Below, one piece after another: positions 37,452-47,185 of a stretch of DNA of 64,000 nt (positions within the stretch are counted from its first letter, which is position 1; the number at the start of each line of letters is the position of its first letter). A program made the translations under genes and the position numbers. Under the pieces are notes generated by a model that worked only from the letters and a program-made list of their open reading frames with translations, was not told the origin of the DNA and ran no database searches. Source of the stretch: Pseudomonas sp. JQ170C (GTDB lineage Bacteria > Pseudomonadota > Gammaproteobacteria > Pseudomonadales > Pseudomonadaceae); assembly GCF_035581345.1 (NCBI RefSeq), contig NZ_CP141608.1:1258001-1322000 (forward strand). The letters run 5' to 3'.

Positions 37452-38234
37452 ATGGTGGAGCAACTGGCGGACGGCGGCATCCGGGTCGAGGCACTGACAG
37501 CTGACTATCAGGCCCAGGCCAATGAGTGGGCGCAGCGCCTGGACCTGCCGCTGGCGGACGATAAGGCAGGCTTTGCCGTGCAGGTCGGTGCCAACGGCCT
37601 GCAGATCCAGCAACTGGGCCCGCAGGCGCCGGGGCCGGTGCGGGTCGACTTCGTCGAAGGCGCGGCGGCGCACCGGCGGATGTTCGGCGGCGGTAGCGGG
37701 CAGATGATCGCCAAGGCGGTGGGCATTGCCCAGGGCGTGCGCCCGCAAGTGCTCGATTGCACGGCGGGGTTGGGCAAGGATGCGTTCGTGCTGGCCAGCC
37801 TGGGTTGCCGGATGACCCTGATCGAGCGCCAGCCGCTGGTTGCCGCGCTGCTGCAGGATGGCCTGGCGCGGGCGGCCAGCGATGCCGAGGTCGGCCCCAT
37901 TGTCGCGCGGATGCAGCTGCTTACCGGCAATGCCATCGAGCACCTGCGCAATTGGCAGGGCGAGCCGCCGCAGGTGATCTACCTCGACCCGATGTTTCCC
38001 CACCGCGACAAGAGCGCCCTGGTGAAAAAGGAAATGCGCGTATTCCGCCCCCTGGTCGGTGACGACCTGGATGCGCCGGCGCTGCTTGAAGCGGCGCTGG
38101 CCCTGGCCAGCCACCGGGTAGTGGTCAAGCGCCCGCGCAAGGCACCGATCATCGACGGGCCCAAGCCGAGCCATAGCCTGGAAGGCAAGTCCAGTCGCTA
38201 CGACATCTACCCGAAAAAAGCCCTCAAGGCCTGA
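37452..38234 (+). CDS. rsmJ: 16S rRNA (guanine(1516)-N(2))-methyltransferase RsmJ
   Basis: The 260-residue SAM-dependent enzyme methylates G1516 of 16S rRNA. The fold is seen in [20 protein letters not shown] (about 101-120, SAM motif I), [20 protein letters not shown] and [16 protein letters not shown] (about 178-193, motif IV). '[16 protein letters not shown]' precedes the SAM site as in RsmJ. ATG 37452 has AGGA just upstream; TTG 37449 is immediately before it. Its stop codon abuts that of the convergent TetR gene in the palindrome TGATCA. Confidence 0.95.
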   Translation: MVEQLADGGIRVEALTADYQAQANEWAQRLDLPLADDKAGFAVQVGANGLQIQQLGPQAPGPVRVDFVEGAAAHRRMFGGGSGQMIAKAVGIAQGVRPQVLDCTAGLGKDAFVLASLGCRMTLIERQPLVAALLQDGLARAASDAEVGPIVARMQLLTGNAIEHLRNWQGEPPQVIYLDPMFPHRDKSALVKKEMRVFRPLVGDDLDAPALLEAALALASHRVVVKRPRKAPIIDGPKPSHSLEGKSSRYDIYPKKALKA

Positions 38235-38870
38235 TCAGGGCCGATAGGCACTCAGGAACATTCCCACCACTTCCTCGACATGGGCCTGGGCGGCCTCCGC
38301 GTCCAGGGCAGGGGCGTAGCCGAGCAGCAGGCGATAATTCGGCGCGCCCTTGAGCAGGCAGAAGAAGTGTTCAGCCGCTTTGTCCGGATGCTCGATGCGC
38401 AGCAACCCGCGCTGGTCGACGCGTCGCAGCAACGCCTCCATCTCCCGCAACACCCGCAATGGGCCGGCTTCAAAGAAGATCTGGCTGAGCTTGGGGTCCT
38501 GGGTACCCAGGGTCATGATCAGGCGCGTCAGTTGCACGGACTGCTCGCTGCTGATCAGCGCCTGGAAGCCGCAGCCAATGTTGAGCAATACCTGCTCCAG
38601 CGGCGCACCGTCAGGCAGCTCGAAGATCAACTCCGGCAATTGCGCGGTGCAGGTTGCCGAGATGGCAGCGGTAAACAGCGTTTCCTTGTCGGTGAAGTGG
38701 CTGTAGACCGTGAGTTTTGAAACACCTGCCGCTGTCGCGACCGCATCCATGCTGGTGCTGGCATAGCCAAGCGTTAGAAACAGCTGCTTGGCCGCCTCGA
38801 GTATGGCCTGGCGCTTGGCCAGGTCTTTGGGCCGGCCGGGGCCGACGGGAGCGGTGAGATCGTTGGGCAT
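38235..38870 (-). CDS. TetR-family repressor divergent from the RND efflux genes
   Basis: The 211-residue regulator (start MPNDLTAPVGPGRPKDLAKR) has the N-terminal helix-turn-helix: RQAILEAAKQLFLTLGYAST and MDAVATAAGVSKLTVYSHFT (about 39-58). GRPKD before helix 1 is common in this group. A longer start at 38909 is possible. It is divergent from the efflux pair and probably represses it, as MexL does for mexJK in P. aeruginosa. P. aeruginosa has two TetR genes in this interval, so I cannot say which one this corresponds to. Confidence 0.85.
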   Translation of the reverse strand: MPNDLTAPVGPGRPKDLAKRQAILEAAKQLFLTLGYASTSMDAVATAAGVSKLTVYSHFTDKETLFTAAISATCTAQLPELIFELPDGAPLEQVLLNIGCGFQALISSEQSVQLTRLIMTLGTQDPKLSQIFFEAGPLRVLREMEALLRRVDQRGLLRIEHPDKAAEHFFCLLKGAPNYRLLLGYAPALDAEAAQAHVEEVVGMFLSAYRP

Positions 38871-39010
38871 GAGTACGTGTACAGGTTCCAGTTGGTGCAC
38901 ATGGTACATCGCCGACCCGTCCGGGGCTGGCAGATATCGTCATAAAGGATTCGCGTTAATGCGTTTTTTCTCTTGGGCCGCGGCTTCCCGGCTGTGGTTC
39001 CCTGATTTAA

Positions 39011-39026
39011 TATACCCGCCAGTATA
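39011..39026. promoter_or_regulatory. Candidate repressor operator TATAC-N6-GTATA upstream of the RND genes
   Basis: TATAC (39011-39015), six bases, then GTATA (39022-39026) form an inverted repeat in the 192-bp region between the TetR gene and the adaptor gene. It overlaps a TATAAA hexamer (39023-39028) that could serve as -10 for the efflux genes, with TTCCCT (38998-39003) as a weak -35 at 19 bp. Confidence 0.45.
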
Positions 39027-39062
39027 AATATTCAAAGCGTCACTCGCGAAAGGTCATTCCTC

Positions 39063-40163
39063 ATGTTACGCCATGCCTTGCCCCTCGCTCTGCCCATCGG
39101 CCTTGCCGTGCTGCTTTCTGCCTGCGGGCAGGAAAGTGCGCCGCAGACCTCCCTGCGTCCTGCCATGGTGGTGCAGCCGCAACCGGCCAGCGCCGCTGCC
39201 GACAGCTACCCGGGCGAGGTGCGCGCGCGCTTCGAGCCGGAGCTGGCGTTCCGTATTGGCGGCAAGGTCAGCAAGCGCCTGGTCGAAGAGGGGCAGCGGG
39301 TCAAGGCCGAGCAGCCGCTGGCACAGCTCGACCCCCAGGATGTGCGCCTGCAACTGGAGGCCAGCCGCGCCCAACTGGCCGCCGCTGAAGCCAACCTGAC
39401 CCTGGTCAAGGCCGAGCGCGACCGCTACAAGACCCTGCTGGACCGTCAGATGGTCAGCCATTCCCAGTATGACAATGCCGAAAACCTCTATCGCGCCGGC
39501 CTGGCCCGGCTCAAGCAGGTGCGTGCCGAATACGACGTGGCCGGCAACCAGGCCGAATACGCTGTGTTGCGCGCCTCCCAGGACGGTGTGATCGCCAAGC
39601 GTCAGGTCGAGGTCGGGCAGGTGGTGTCCGCCGGCCAGACCGTGTTCACCCTGGCCGCCGATGGCGAGCGCGAAGTGCTGATCGGTCTGCCGGAGCAGCA
39701 CTTCGGCCGCTTCAAGGTCGGTCAGCCGGTGTCGGTCGAGCTCTGGTCGCAACCCGATGAACGTTTTACCGGGCGTATTCGTGAGCTGTCGCCTTCGGCC
39801 GATCCGCGCTCGCGGACCTTCGCCGCGCGCATTGCCTTCACCGCCGGCAAGGTGCCGGCAGAGCTGGGCCAGAGTGCCCGGGTGTATATCCAGCATGCCG
39901 AGCGGGCGCCGCTGGCCGTGCCACTGTCGGCGCTGACGGCCGAGAACGGTCAGACCTATGTCTGGCGTGTGGACGCCAACAATACCCTCAAGCGTATACC
40001 GGTGCGGGTTGGGGCTTATGGCGAACACACAGTGCCGGTACTCGAAGGCCTCAATGCTTCGGACTGGGTAGTGGCGGCCGGCGTGCATGTGCTCCAGGAG
40101 GGGCAACAGGTACGTCCGGTGGATCGTTCCAATCGTGTGGTGAATCTGGCGGCCAAGGAGTAA
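39063..40163 (+). CDS. mexJ: RND efflux periplasmic adaptor lipoprotein (MexJ-like)
   Basis: The 366-residue membrane-fusion protein begins with a lipoprotein signal, LPIGLAVLLSACGQE (lipobox LSAC). Visible parts are the lipoyl half-motif PGEVRARFEPELAFRIGGKV (about 50-69), a helical hairpin (about 95-155) and the second lipoyl half ASQDGVIAKRQVEVGQVVSA. Beta-barrel and membrane-proximal domains follow. It bridges the inner-membrane pump to an outer-membrane channel. The symbol rests on family similarity and on recalled order rsmJ, TetR, adaptor, pump, plsB in P. aeruginosa. The pump gene starts 6 bp after its stop. Confidence 0.85.
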   Translation: MLRHALPLALPIGLAVLLSACGQESAPQTSLRPAMVVQPQPASAAADSYPGEVRARFEPELAFRIGGKVSKRLVEEGQRVKAEQPLAQLDPQDVRLQLEASRAQLAAAEANLTLVKAERDRYKTLLDRQMVSHSQYDNAENLYRAGLARLKQVRAEYDVAGNQAEYAVLRASQDGVIAKRQVEVGQVVSAGQTVFTLAADGEREVLIGLPEQHFGRFKVGQPVSVELWSQPDERFTGRIRELSPSADPRSRTFAARIAFTAGKVPAELGQSARVYIQHAERAPLAVPLSALTAENGQTYVWRVDANNTLKRIPVRVGAYGEHTVPVLEGLNASDWVVAAGVHVLQEGQQVRPVDRSNRVVNLAAKE

Positions 40164-40169
40164 GTCCCG

Positions 40170-43100
40170 ATGGGTTTCAACCTTTCCGCCTGGGCCCTGC
40201 GCAATCGGCAGATCGTGCTGTTCCTGATGATTCTCCTGGCGCTGGTCGGCGCGCTGTCCTACACCAAGCTTGGGCAGAGCGAAGACCCGCCATTCACCTT
40301 CAAGGCCATGGTGATTCGCACCATCTGGCCCGGCGCCAGTGCCGAGGAAGTTTCGCGCCAGGTCACCGAGCGCATCGAAAAGAAGCTGATGGAGACCGGC
40401 GAGTACGAGAAGATCCTGTCGTTTTCGCGCCCGGGTGAGTCTCAAGTCACCTTCATGGCCCGTGACTCGATGCATTCGGCCGATATTCCCGAGCTGTGGT
40501 ATCAGATCCGCAAGAAGGTCGCCGATATCCGGCATACCTTGCCGCCGGGCGTCCAGGGGCCGTTTTTCAACGATGAATTCGGCACCACCTTCGGCAACAT
40601 CTACGCGCTGACCGGCGAAGGTTTTGATTACGCCGTGCTCAAGGACTATGCCGACCGCGTGCAGATCCAGCTGCAGCGGGTCAAGGATGTGGGCAAGGTC
40701 GAGCTGTTGGGGCTGCAGGATGAAAAGATCTGGATCGAGCTGTCCAACGTCAAGCTGGCTACCCTCGGCTTGTCCCTGGCGGCTGTGCAGCAGGCCCTGG
40801 AAGAACAGAACGCGGTCAGTACCGCGGGCTTCTTCGAGACCCCCAGCGAGCGCCTGCAGCTACGGGTGAGCGGTCGCTTCGACACGGTCGAGCAGATCGA
40901 GCAGTTCCCCATCCGTGTTGGCGATCGCACCTTCCGTATCGGTGATGTGGCCCAGGTGCGTCGCGGTTTCAACGACCCTCCCGCGCCACGCATGCGCTTC
41001 ATGGGGCAGGACGCCCTCGGCCTTGCGGTGTCGATGAAAGCCGGTGGCGACATCCTGGTGCTGGGCAAGGCCCTGGAAGCCGAGTTCGAGCGCATCTCGC
41101 ACAACTTGCCGGCTGGCATGGAGCTGCGCAAGGTGTCGGATCAGCCGGCGGCGGTGAAAACCGGGGTGGGCGAGTTCGTCCAGGTGCTGGTCGAGGCCCT
41201 GGCGATCGTGTTGCTGGTGAGCTTCTTTTCGCTCGGTGTGCGCACCGGACTGGTGGTGGCCCTGGCCATTCCGCTGGTGTTGGCCATGACTTTCGCCACC
41301 ATGTACTACCTGGGAATTGGCCTGCACAAGATCTCTCTGGGGGCGCTGGTGCTGGCCCTGGGGCTGTTGGTGGACGATGCGATCATTGCCGTCGAGATGA
41401 TGGCGATCAAGATGGAGCAGGGCTTCGACCGCATCAAGGCCGCCAGCTACGCCTGGACCAGCACGGCCTTCCCGATGCTCACCGGCACCCTGATTACGGC
41501 GGCAGGCTTTTTGCCGATTGCCACGGCGCAGTCGAGCACCGGCGAGTACACCCGTTCGATCTTTCAGGTGGTCACCATTGCCTTGGTAGCCTCCTGGATT
41601 GCCGCCGTGGTGTTTGTGCCGTACCTGGGCGAGCGCCTGTTGCCGGACCTGGCCAAGCTGCATGCCGCCAAGCATGGCACCGCCGAAGGCGGGCCGGACC
41701 CCTACGGCACACCGTTCTACCAGCGTGTGCGGCGTGTGGTGGGCTGGTGCGTCGAGCGGCGCAAAACCGTCATCGTCGCAACCATCGCGCTGTTCATCGG
41801 CAGCATTCTGCTGTTTCGCTTCGTGCCCCAGCAGTTCTTCCCGGCCTCCGGGCGACTGGAACTGATGGTCGACCTGAAACTGGCCGAAGGTGCCTCGCTG
41901 AGCAATACCGCCGATCAGGTCAAGCGCCTGGAGGCCATGCTCAAGGACCGCGCGGGTATCGACAACTATGTGGCCTATGTCGGCACCGGCTCGCCGCGCT
42001 TCTACCTTCCGCTGGACCAGCAGTTGCCGGCGGCAAGCTTTGCCCAGTTCGTGGTACTGGCCAAGACCATCGAAGAGCGTGAAACCCTGCGCAGCTGGCT
42101 GATTGCCACCCTCGACGAGCAGTTCCCGGACCTGCGCTCGCGCGTCACCCGCCTGGAGAACGGCCCGCCCGTGGGCTATCCGGTGCAGTTCCGGGTGACT
42201 GGCGAGCATATCGAGCAGGTGCGTGCCCTGGCGCGCAAGGTCGCCGCCAAGGTGCGCGAGAACCCCCATGTGGTCAACGTCCACCTGGACTGGGAAGAAC
42301 CGAGCAAGGTGGTGTACCTGAACATCGACCAGGATCGTGCCCGTGCCTTGGGCGTGAGTACCGCCAACCTTGCCAAGTTCCTGCAGAGCTCGCTCACAGG
42401 GTCGTCGGTCAGTCAGTTCCGTGAAGACAACGAACTGATCGAGATCCTCCTGCGCGGTACCCAGCAGGAGCGTACCGAACTTGCCAACTTGCCAAGCCTG
42501 GCAGTACCGACCGACAACGGCCAGAGTGTGGCCCTGTCGCAGGTGGCAACGCTTGAGTACGGTTTCGAGGAAGGCATCATCTGGCACCGCAACCGCCTGC
42601 CTAGCGTCACGGTGCGTGCCGATATCTATGGCAAGGAACAGCCAGTGACCCTGGTCAAGCAGATCCTGCCGACCCTTGATCCGGTGCGTGCCGAGCTACC
42701 CGATGGCTATTTACTGGAAGTCGGTGGCACGGTGGAGGACTCCACCCGCGGACAGAAGTCGGTGAACGCTGGCGTGCCGCTGTTCATCGTGGTCGTGTTG
42801 ACCTTGCTGATGCTGCAACTGCGCAGCTTTTCGCGCACGGTGATGGTGTTCCTCACCGCGCCGCTGGGGTTGATCGGGGTGACCCTGTTCCTGCTGGTGT
42901 TCCGCCAGCCGTTCGGTTTCGTGGCGATGCTCGGGACGATCGCGCTGTCGGGGATGATCATGCGCAACTCGGTGATCCTGGTCGATCAGATCGAACAGGA
43001 CATTGCGGCGGGGCTGGATCGTTGGCAGGCGATTATCGAGGCGACCGTGCGACGCTTCCGGCCGATTGTGCTGACCGCGCTGGCGGCGGTGCTGGCGATG

Positions 43101-43235
43101 ATCCCGCTGTCACGCAGCGTGTTCTTCGGGCCGATGGCGGTGGCGATCATGGGTGGGTTGATCGTGGCCACGGCGTTGACGCTGTTGTTCTTGCCGGCGT
43201 TGTACGCCGCGTGGTTCAGGGTCAAGAAGGGGTGA
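40170..43235 (+). CDS. mexK: RND efflux pump inner-membrane transporter (MexK-like)
   Basis: The 1021-residue proton-driven exporter has the usual RND plan: a membrane helix at about 12-30, a large periplasmic loop, six helices (about 335-530), a second periplasmic loop and six final helices. Asp402-Asp403 in LLVDDAIIAVEMM are the proton-relay residues of helix 4. GQSEDPPFTFKAMVIRTIWP (about 36-55) marks the heavy-efflux branch close to MexK and TriC. No outer-membrane factor gene is adjacent, so it must borrow one, as MexJK does with OprM or OpmH. Substrates (for example triclosan or erythromycin in MexJK) are not deducible here. Confidence 0.9.
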   Translation: MGFNLSAWALRNRQIVLFLMILLALVGALSYTKLGQSEDPPFTFKAMVIRTIWPGASAEEVSRQVTERIEKKLMETGEYEKILSFSRPGESQVTFMARDSMHSADIPELWYQIRKKVADIRHTLPPGVQGPFFNDEFGTTFGNIYALTGEGFDYAVLKDYADRVQIQLQRVKDVGKVELLGLQDEKIWIELSNVKLATLGLSLAAVQQALEEQNAVSTAGFFETPSERLQLRVSGRFDTVEQIEQFPIRVGDRTFRIGDVAQVRRGFNDPPAPRMRFMGQDALGLAVSMKAGGDILVLGKALEAEFERISHNLPAGMELRKVSDQPAAVKTGVGEFVQVLVEALAIVLLVSFFSLGVRTGLVVALAIPLVLAMTFATMYYLGIGLHKISLGALVLALGLLVDDAIIAVEMMAIKMEQGFDRIKAASYAWTSTAFPMLTGTLITAAGFLPIATAQSSTGEYTRSIFQVVTIALVASWIAAVVFVPYLGERLLPDLAKLHAAKHGTAEGGPDPYGTPFYQRVRRVVGWCVERRKTVIVATIALFIGSILLFRFVPQQFFPASGRLELMVDLKLAEGASLSNTADQVKRLEAMLKDRAGIDNYVAYVGTGSPRFYLPLDQQLPAASFAQFVVLAKTIEERETLRSWLIATLDEQFPDLRSRVTRLENGPPVGYPVQFRVTGEHIEQVRALARKVAAKVRENPHVVNVHLDWEEPSKVVYLNIDQDRARALGVSTANLAKFLQSSLTGSSVSQFREDNELIEILLRGTQQERTELANLPSLAVPTDNGQSVALSQVATLEYGFEEGIIWHRNRLPSVTVRADIYGKEQPVTLVKQILPTLDPVRAELPDGYLLEVGGTVEDSTRGQKSVNAGVPLFIVVVLTLLMLQLRSFSRTVMVFLTAPLGLIGVTLFLLVFRQPFGFVAMLGTIALSGMIMRNSVILVDQIEQDIAAGLDRWQAIIEATVRRFRPIVLTALAAVLAMIPLSRSVFFGPMAVAIMGGLIVATALTLLFLPALYAAWFRVKKG

Positions 43236-43238
43236 GTG

Positions 43239-43287
43239 ATCGCGGGGCAAGCCCGCTCCTGTCGTAGGAGCGGGCTTGCCCCGCGAT
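43239..43287. repeat. REP palindrome, perfect 22-bp arms
   Basis: Arms at 43239-43260 and 43266-43287 are exact reverse complements around the loop GTCGT. The element starts 4 bp after the pump gene's stop codon and ends 5 bp before the convergent DUF4197 stop, so it fills the entire gap between the two genes. Confidence 0.95.
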
Positions 43288-43291
43288 GCGA

Positions 43292-43981
43292 TTACAAGGC
43301 CCCGAAAACCTTCTTGGCAACGCTGGTAGCCGCCGCTGCAGGGTTCTGGCGAATGCTTTCTTCCTGCTTGGCAATCATCTCGAACAGGCCGTTGAGCGCC
43401 TGCTCGGTCACATAGCCTTCCACATTGGCGCTCTTGGCATCCACCACGCCCAGGGCCGCTGCCTGCCCGGCAAAGCTGTTGTACTGCTGGACCAGGCCCA
43501 CCTGGTCGGTGGCCTGCTTGACGATCGGCAGGAACTTGGCGCGGATCTGTTCGCGGCTGGTCTTGCTCAGGTACTGGGTGGCCGAGTCGTTGCCGCCTGC
43601 GAGGATGCCCTTGGCATCGTCGACGGTCATTTTCTTCACGGCATCGACCAGCAGCGCCTGGGCCTGGGGAACGGCCGCTTCGGCCGCCTTGTTCATGCTG
43701 GCCTCCAGCTGCTCGACCTCGGCCCCCATGCCGAACTTCTTCATGGTCTTGGCAGCCTTGCCCAGTTTGCCAGGCAGCTCGATACGCACGTCGGGGTTGG
43801 CGCTGAAACCACCGGGCGTGCCCAGTTGCTTGACGGCGACTTGCGCGCCCTGGGTCAGGGCATCCTTGAGGCCGGCGGAGGCGTCTTTCTGCGTGAGGTC
43901 ACCCAGCGACAGTGCCAGGGCACTGGCCGAAAACAGCAGGCCGGCGCACAGGCCGGTAAAGGTGAGGGCAGGGCGTAACAT
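43292..43981 (-). CDS. DUF4197 domain-containing exported protein
   Basis: The 229-residue protein has a Sec signal, LTFTGLCAGLLFSASALALS, probably cut at ALA. The mature domain (about 30-225) is alpha-helical and matches DUF4197: SLGDLTQKDASAGLKDALTQ, SREQIRAKFLPIVKQATDQV and GLFEMIAKQEESIRQNPAAA. The molecular function is unknown. ATG 43981 has AAGGA at a suitable distance; a longer frame to 44017 adds no homology and would overlap the next gene. It lies 32 bp after the YbaY-type lipoprotein gene. Confidence 0.88.
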   Translation of the reverse strand: MLRPALTFTGLCAGLLFSASALALSLGDLTQKDASAGLKDALTQGAQVAVKQLGTPGGFSANPDVRIELPGKLGKAAKTMKKFGMGAEVEQLEASMNKAAEAAVPQAQALLVDAVKKMTVDDAKGILAGGNDSATQYLSKTSREQIRAKFLPIVKQATDQVGLVQQYNSFAGQAAALGVVDAKSANVEGYVTEQALNGLFEMIAKQEESIRQNPAAAATSVAKKVFGAL

Positions 43982-44013
43982 GGCAGCATCCTTATGCAAA
44001 AGCGGGCAATCAA

Positions 44014-44412
44014 TCAACGAACGGCATCAACCTTGATGCGTACCGGTTGCGGGTCGGTGCCATCGAGCTGCACGCCATGGTGTTCGGTGTTGATGAACAG
44101 CAATTTGCCGTCGAGCTCGATCCGCGCGCTGACCGCGTAGCGGTGACCAGGCTTGACCTGGGCCGGGTCGTAGCTCAAATGAAAGGGCAGCGGAACCTGG
44201 CCTTTGACCGGGCCGCTCTGGCTGGCAAGCGTTACGGCCGGGGCGTCCATCAGTGAAACGTCCTGCAGGCTGACGCTAAGGGTGGCGGCCGGTGGCAGGG
44301 CAATGCGCTGCAAGTAGAACACCTCGCCGTCGAGGCTGGCCTTGGAGGCGGGCGGGGTGCTGCTGCAGGCGGCGAGCAGGCTGCCAAGCAGGATCAGGGA
44401 CAGTTTTTTCAT
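44014..44412 (-). CDS. YbaY-family lipoprotein
   Basis: The 132-residue protein begins MKKLSLILLGSLLAACSSTP with lipobox LAAC. Its mature part has the YbaY layout: GEVFYLQRIALPPAATLSVS, LQDVSLMDAPAV and a beta-sandwich pattern through FHLSYDPAQVKPGHRYAVSA. YbaY proteins sit in the outer membrane; their role is not established. The Shine-Dalgarno AAGGAG on the minus strand lies just beyond 44415. It shares its orientation with plsB upstream (106-bp gap) and DUF4197 downstream. Confidence 0.87.
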   Translation of the reverse strand: MKKLSLILLGSLLAACSSTPPASKASLDGEVFYLQRIALPPAATLSVSLQDVSLMDAPAVTLASQSGPVKGQVPLPFHLSYDPAQVKPGHRYAVSARIELDGKLLFINTEHHGVQLDGTDPQPVRIKVDAVR

Positions 44413-44486
44413 CAGTAGCTCCTTGTGGGTGGAGCCGCCAAGGCGGCGACCAACCCGGGTTAAGTCGTGTTGCTCCAGGGCACAGG

Positions 44487-44529
44487 CCGGTAGGGTCTAT
44501 GCCGGTACCATACCGGTGCTAGGCCGGTA
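44487..44529. repeat. Cluster of four CCGGTA hexamers at the plsB 3' end
   Basis: CCGGTA occurs at 44487, 44502 and 44524, and its reverse complement TACCGG at 44511. The second and third form the small hairpin CCGGTA-CCA-TACCGG (44502-44516). The cluster spans the plsB stop codon. It could serve as a transcript end for plsB, although no T tract is present. Confidence 0.4.
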
Positions 44530-47005
44530 CGTCGGGGTGCTCTTCGCTGCGGTGCAGGGCAACCTGGCGAATCGACAGCCGAACCTCGGCCGACAGTACG
44601 CGCTTGGCAGCACCTTCGGCCAGTTCGCTGAGTTTTTCGTGGTAGCCCAGTTTGCCGTTGGTGTCCGGGCGCAGTACGCCCTGTTCGATCTGGGTCTGGA
44701 TGAAATGGCGGAACAGGGTCTTGTCGAAGAACTCCGGGGCGTTGAGGCCGTGCAGGATCGACAGGCGCTGGGCCATGACCACGCACAGGTCTTCCAGCTC
44801 TTCGGCGCTGAGGGTGTGTTGGCCGCTGTTGAGCAACAGTGCGGTGGCCATGTAGAAGCGCTGTAGCGTCTGGGTGATGGCCCGGGCCAGCAAGGTCAGC
44901 AGCACGAACAGGCGTGAGCTGGGCGCCGGGCGCAGGTACACGCCGTTCTCGAAGCGCAGCAGGCCGTGGTCGACAAAGGCTTGCAGCCACTGGTCGATCA
45001 GGCCGTCGAGCTCGTCCAGCTCCCAACGAATGAACAGCTCCGATTGCAGGTACGGGTACAACGCCCGGGTGTACTGCAGGATCAGCTCGCGGCTCATGCG
45101 CGAGCTGCTCTGGAAGAAACTCGCCAGCAACGCTGGCAGGGCGAAGATGTGCAGGACGTTGTTGCGGTAGTAGGTCATCAACACCGCGTTCTGTTCGTCC
45201 AGGTACAGGATCTTGCCCAGCGCATCACTCTGTTCGGCCAGCAGGCCCATGCCCTTGACGTGGCTGATCAAGGCCAGGCCGTCACCTTCGGGCAGGGTGG
45301 TGTGCGGTGAGTAGGGCACCTGGCGCAGCAAGGCCAGGTAGAGGTCAAGCACACGCGCCAGGGCGCGCTCGTCCAGGGCCAGCCGGCTGGTCGAGAGCAG
45401 GGCCAGTGCGGCGAGATTGACCGGGTTGATGGCCGCGGCCTCGTTGAGGTGGCGGGCGACCTTTTCACCCAGGCGCGAGGTGGTTTCGTTCAGCCAGGCG
45501 GGGCGGAACTGCGGTGCATGGGCTTGCTCGCGCCAGCCCGGTTGTTGCTGGTCGAGGAAGGCGCCGAGGCGAATCGGCTCGCCGAAGTTGACCGCCACCT
45601 GGCCGAAGCGCTGCTTGAGGGCACCCAGGACCTTGAAGATGTCGAAGATCGACTCCTTCTTTTTGCTCGCGCCACGCAGTTCACCCAGGTAAGTGCGGCC
45701 TTCAAGCACGCGCTCGTAGCCGATGTACACCGGTACGAAGACGATGGGCGTGCGCGAGGAGCGCAGGTAGCTGCGCAGGGTAATGGCCAGCATGCCGGTC
45801 TTGGGCTGGAGCATGCGCCCGGTCCGCGAACGGCCGCCTTCGACGAAGTACTCCACCGGGAAACCCTTGGTGAACAGGGTGTGCAGGTATTCGTTGAACA
45901 CCGCCGTGTACAGCGGGTTGCCCTTGAAGGTACGGCGCATGAAGAACGCCCCGCCGCGGCGCAGCAGGCCGCCGATCACCGGCATGTTCAGGTTAATGCC
46001 GGCGGCGATGTGCGGCGGCGTCAGGCCGTTGCGAAACAGCAGGTACGACAGCAGCAAGTAGTCGATGTGGCTGCGGTGGCAGGGTACGTAGATCACCTCG
46101 TGGCCCGGGGCGATGCCCTGTACCTGCTCGATGTGATTGACCTTGATGCCGTCGTAGATCTTGTTCCAGAACCAACTGAGCACCACTTCCAGGAAGCGGA
46201 TGGCCGTATAGGTGTAGTCCGAGGCGATCTCGTTGCCATAGCGCAGGGCCTGGGCCTCGGCCTTGGCCAGGGGGATATTCTGGCGTTCGGCCTCGTCGGC
46301 GATGGCCTGGCGAACCAGCGGATCGTGGACCAGGCCTTTGACCAGGTTGCGCCGGTGCGAGATGTCCGGGCCGATGACCGCGGTCTTGAGGTTGCGAAAG
46401 TGTACCCGCAGCATGCGCTGGGCCATGCGCACGGTGCGCTCGTGGCCCTTGTTGTGCTGCACCAGTTCACGCAGGTGAATCGGCTCGGAAAACTGCACGC
46501 GGGTCTTGCGGCCCAGAATCAGCACGGTCAGCAGCCGGCGCAAGCGGCCGGTGACGGCCCAGCTGTCGGCGAACAGCAGTTTCCAGGGGCTGGACTCACT
46601 GGCCGGTGACTGGCCCCAGAACACGCTGACCGGAATGATCTGCGCATCTTCTTCGGCATGCTGGCTGATGGCATTGACCAGCCGGGCCAGGGTCGGCGGT
46701 GCGCCGCGTTTGTCCTGACGGCCAAGCCAGTCTGGCTCGGGCGTGAGGTAGAAGAACGCGGCAGGCTCTTGCAGGGTGCCCACCGACACCGGCAATACCG
46801 GACGCGGCAGCCCCGCTTTGGTGCACTCGCGGTCGAGCACGGCCAGGTCGGTCAGGGAGGGCGATTGCAGGGCGTAGAACACCGGACGGCTGCGGTCCAG
46901 GTTCAGGGTGAAGGCTGACTGGTTGATGGTCTCGGAGCGAACCCACAGGTACAACAGGCGACGCAGGGCGCCAAAGATCAGGCGGCGCAGGGGGGAACGG
47001 GTCAT
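44519..47005 (-). CDS. plsB: Glycerol-3-phosphate 1-O-acyltransferase
   Basis: The 828-residue inner-membrane-associated enzyme makes the first commitment to phospholipids by acylating sn-glycerol-3-phosphate. The acyltransferase block I motif HX4D is seen in [19 protein letters not shown] (about 305), block III in [18 protein letters not shown] (about 380) and block IV in [14 protein letters not shown] (about 416). Length matches E. coli PlsB (807) with a small extension. It is transcribed alone leftward; the cold-shock gene is divergent, 222 bp away. Confidence 0.97.
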   Translation of the reverse strand: MTRSPLRRLIFGALRRLLYLWVRSETINQSAFTLNLDRSRPVFYALQSPSLTDLAVLDRECTKAGLPRPVLPVSVGTLQEPAAFFYLTPEPDWLGRQDKRGAPPTLARLVNAISQHAEEDAQIIPVSVFWGQSPASESSPWKLLFADSWAVTGRLRRLLTVLILGRKTRVQFSEPIHLRELVQHNKGHERTVRMAQRMLRVHFRNLKTAVIGPDISHRRNLVKGLVHDPLVRQAIADEAERQNIPLAKAEAQALRYGNEIASDYTYTAIRFLEVVLSWFWNKIYDGIKVNHIEQVQGIAPGHEVIYVPCHRSHIDYLLLSYLLFRNGLTPPHIAAGINLNMPVIGGLLRRGGAFFMRRTFKGNPLYTAVFNEYLHTLFTKGFPVEYFVEGGRSRTGRMLQPKTGMLAITLRSYLRSSRTPIVFVPVYIGYERVLEGRTYLGELRGASKKKESIFDIFKVLGALKQRFGQVAVNFGEPIRLGAFLDQQQPGWREQAHAPQFRPAWLNETTSRLGEKVARHLNEAAAINPVNLAALALLSTSRLALDERALARVLDLYLALLRQVPYSPHTTLPEGDGLALISHVKGMGLLAEQSDALGKILYLDEQNAVLMTYYRNNVLHIFALPALLASFFQSSSRMSRELILQYTRALYPYLQSELFIRWELDELDGLIDQWLQAFVDHGLLRFENGVYLRPAPSSRLFVLLTLLARAITQTLQRFYMATALLLNSGQHTLSAEELEDLCVVMAQRLSILHGLNAPEFFDKTLFRHFIQTQIEQGVLRPDTNGKLGYHEKLSELAEGAAKRVLSAEVRLSIRQVALHRSEEHPDVPA

Positions 47006-47134
47006 ACGGTGTGTGCTCTGGATGAGATTTTCGAGTGGTTGCTCAGTCGGTTAGTGTGCCGTATCCGCGCAAGTTCAGCAAAAAGCACTCCGGTCATGAA
47101 ATTTAATTTAAGTGTGTCATATACTCGGTCCGCC

Positions 47135-47185
47135 GCTTGCAGGAGTTTTCTGCAAGCTGCGTCGGTGGAGGGTGGTGACCCCTCC
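47135..47185 (+). promoter_or_regulatory. Two-hairpin 5' leader of the cold-shock gene
   Basis: GCTTGCAG and CTGCAAGC (47135-47142, 47150-47157) form a perfect 8-bp stem. GGAGGG and CCCTCC (47167-47172, 47180-47185) form a second stem, extendable by two pairs. TATACT at 47120 may be the -10. Long structured leaders that control translation with temperature are known for cspA-type mRNAs, so a similar role is inferred. Confidence 0.5.
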
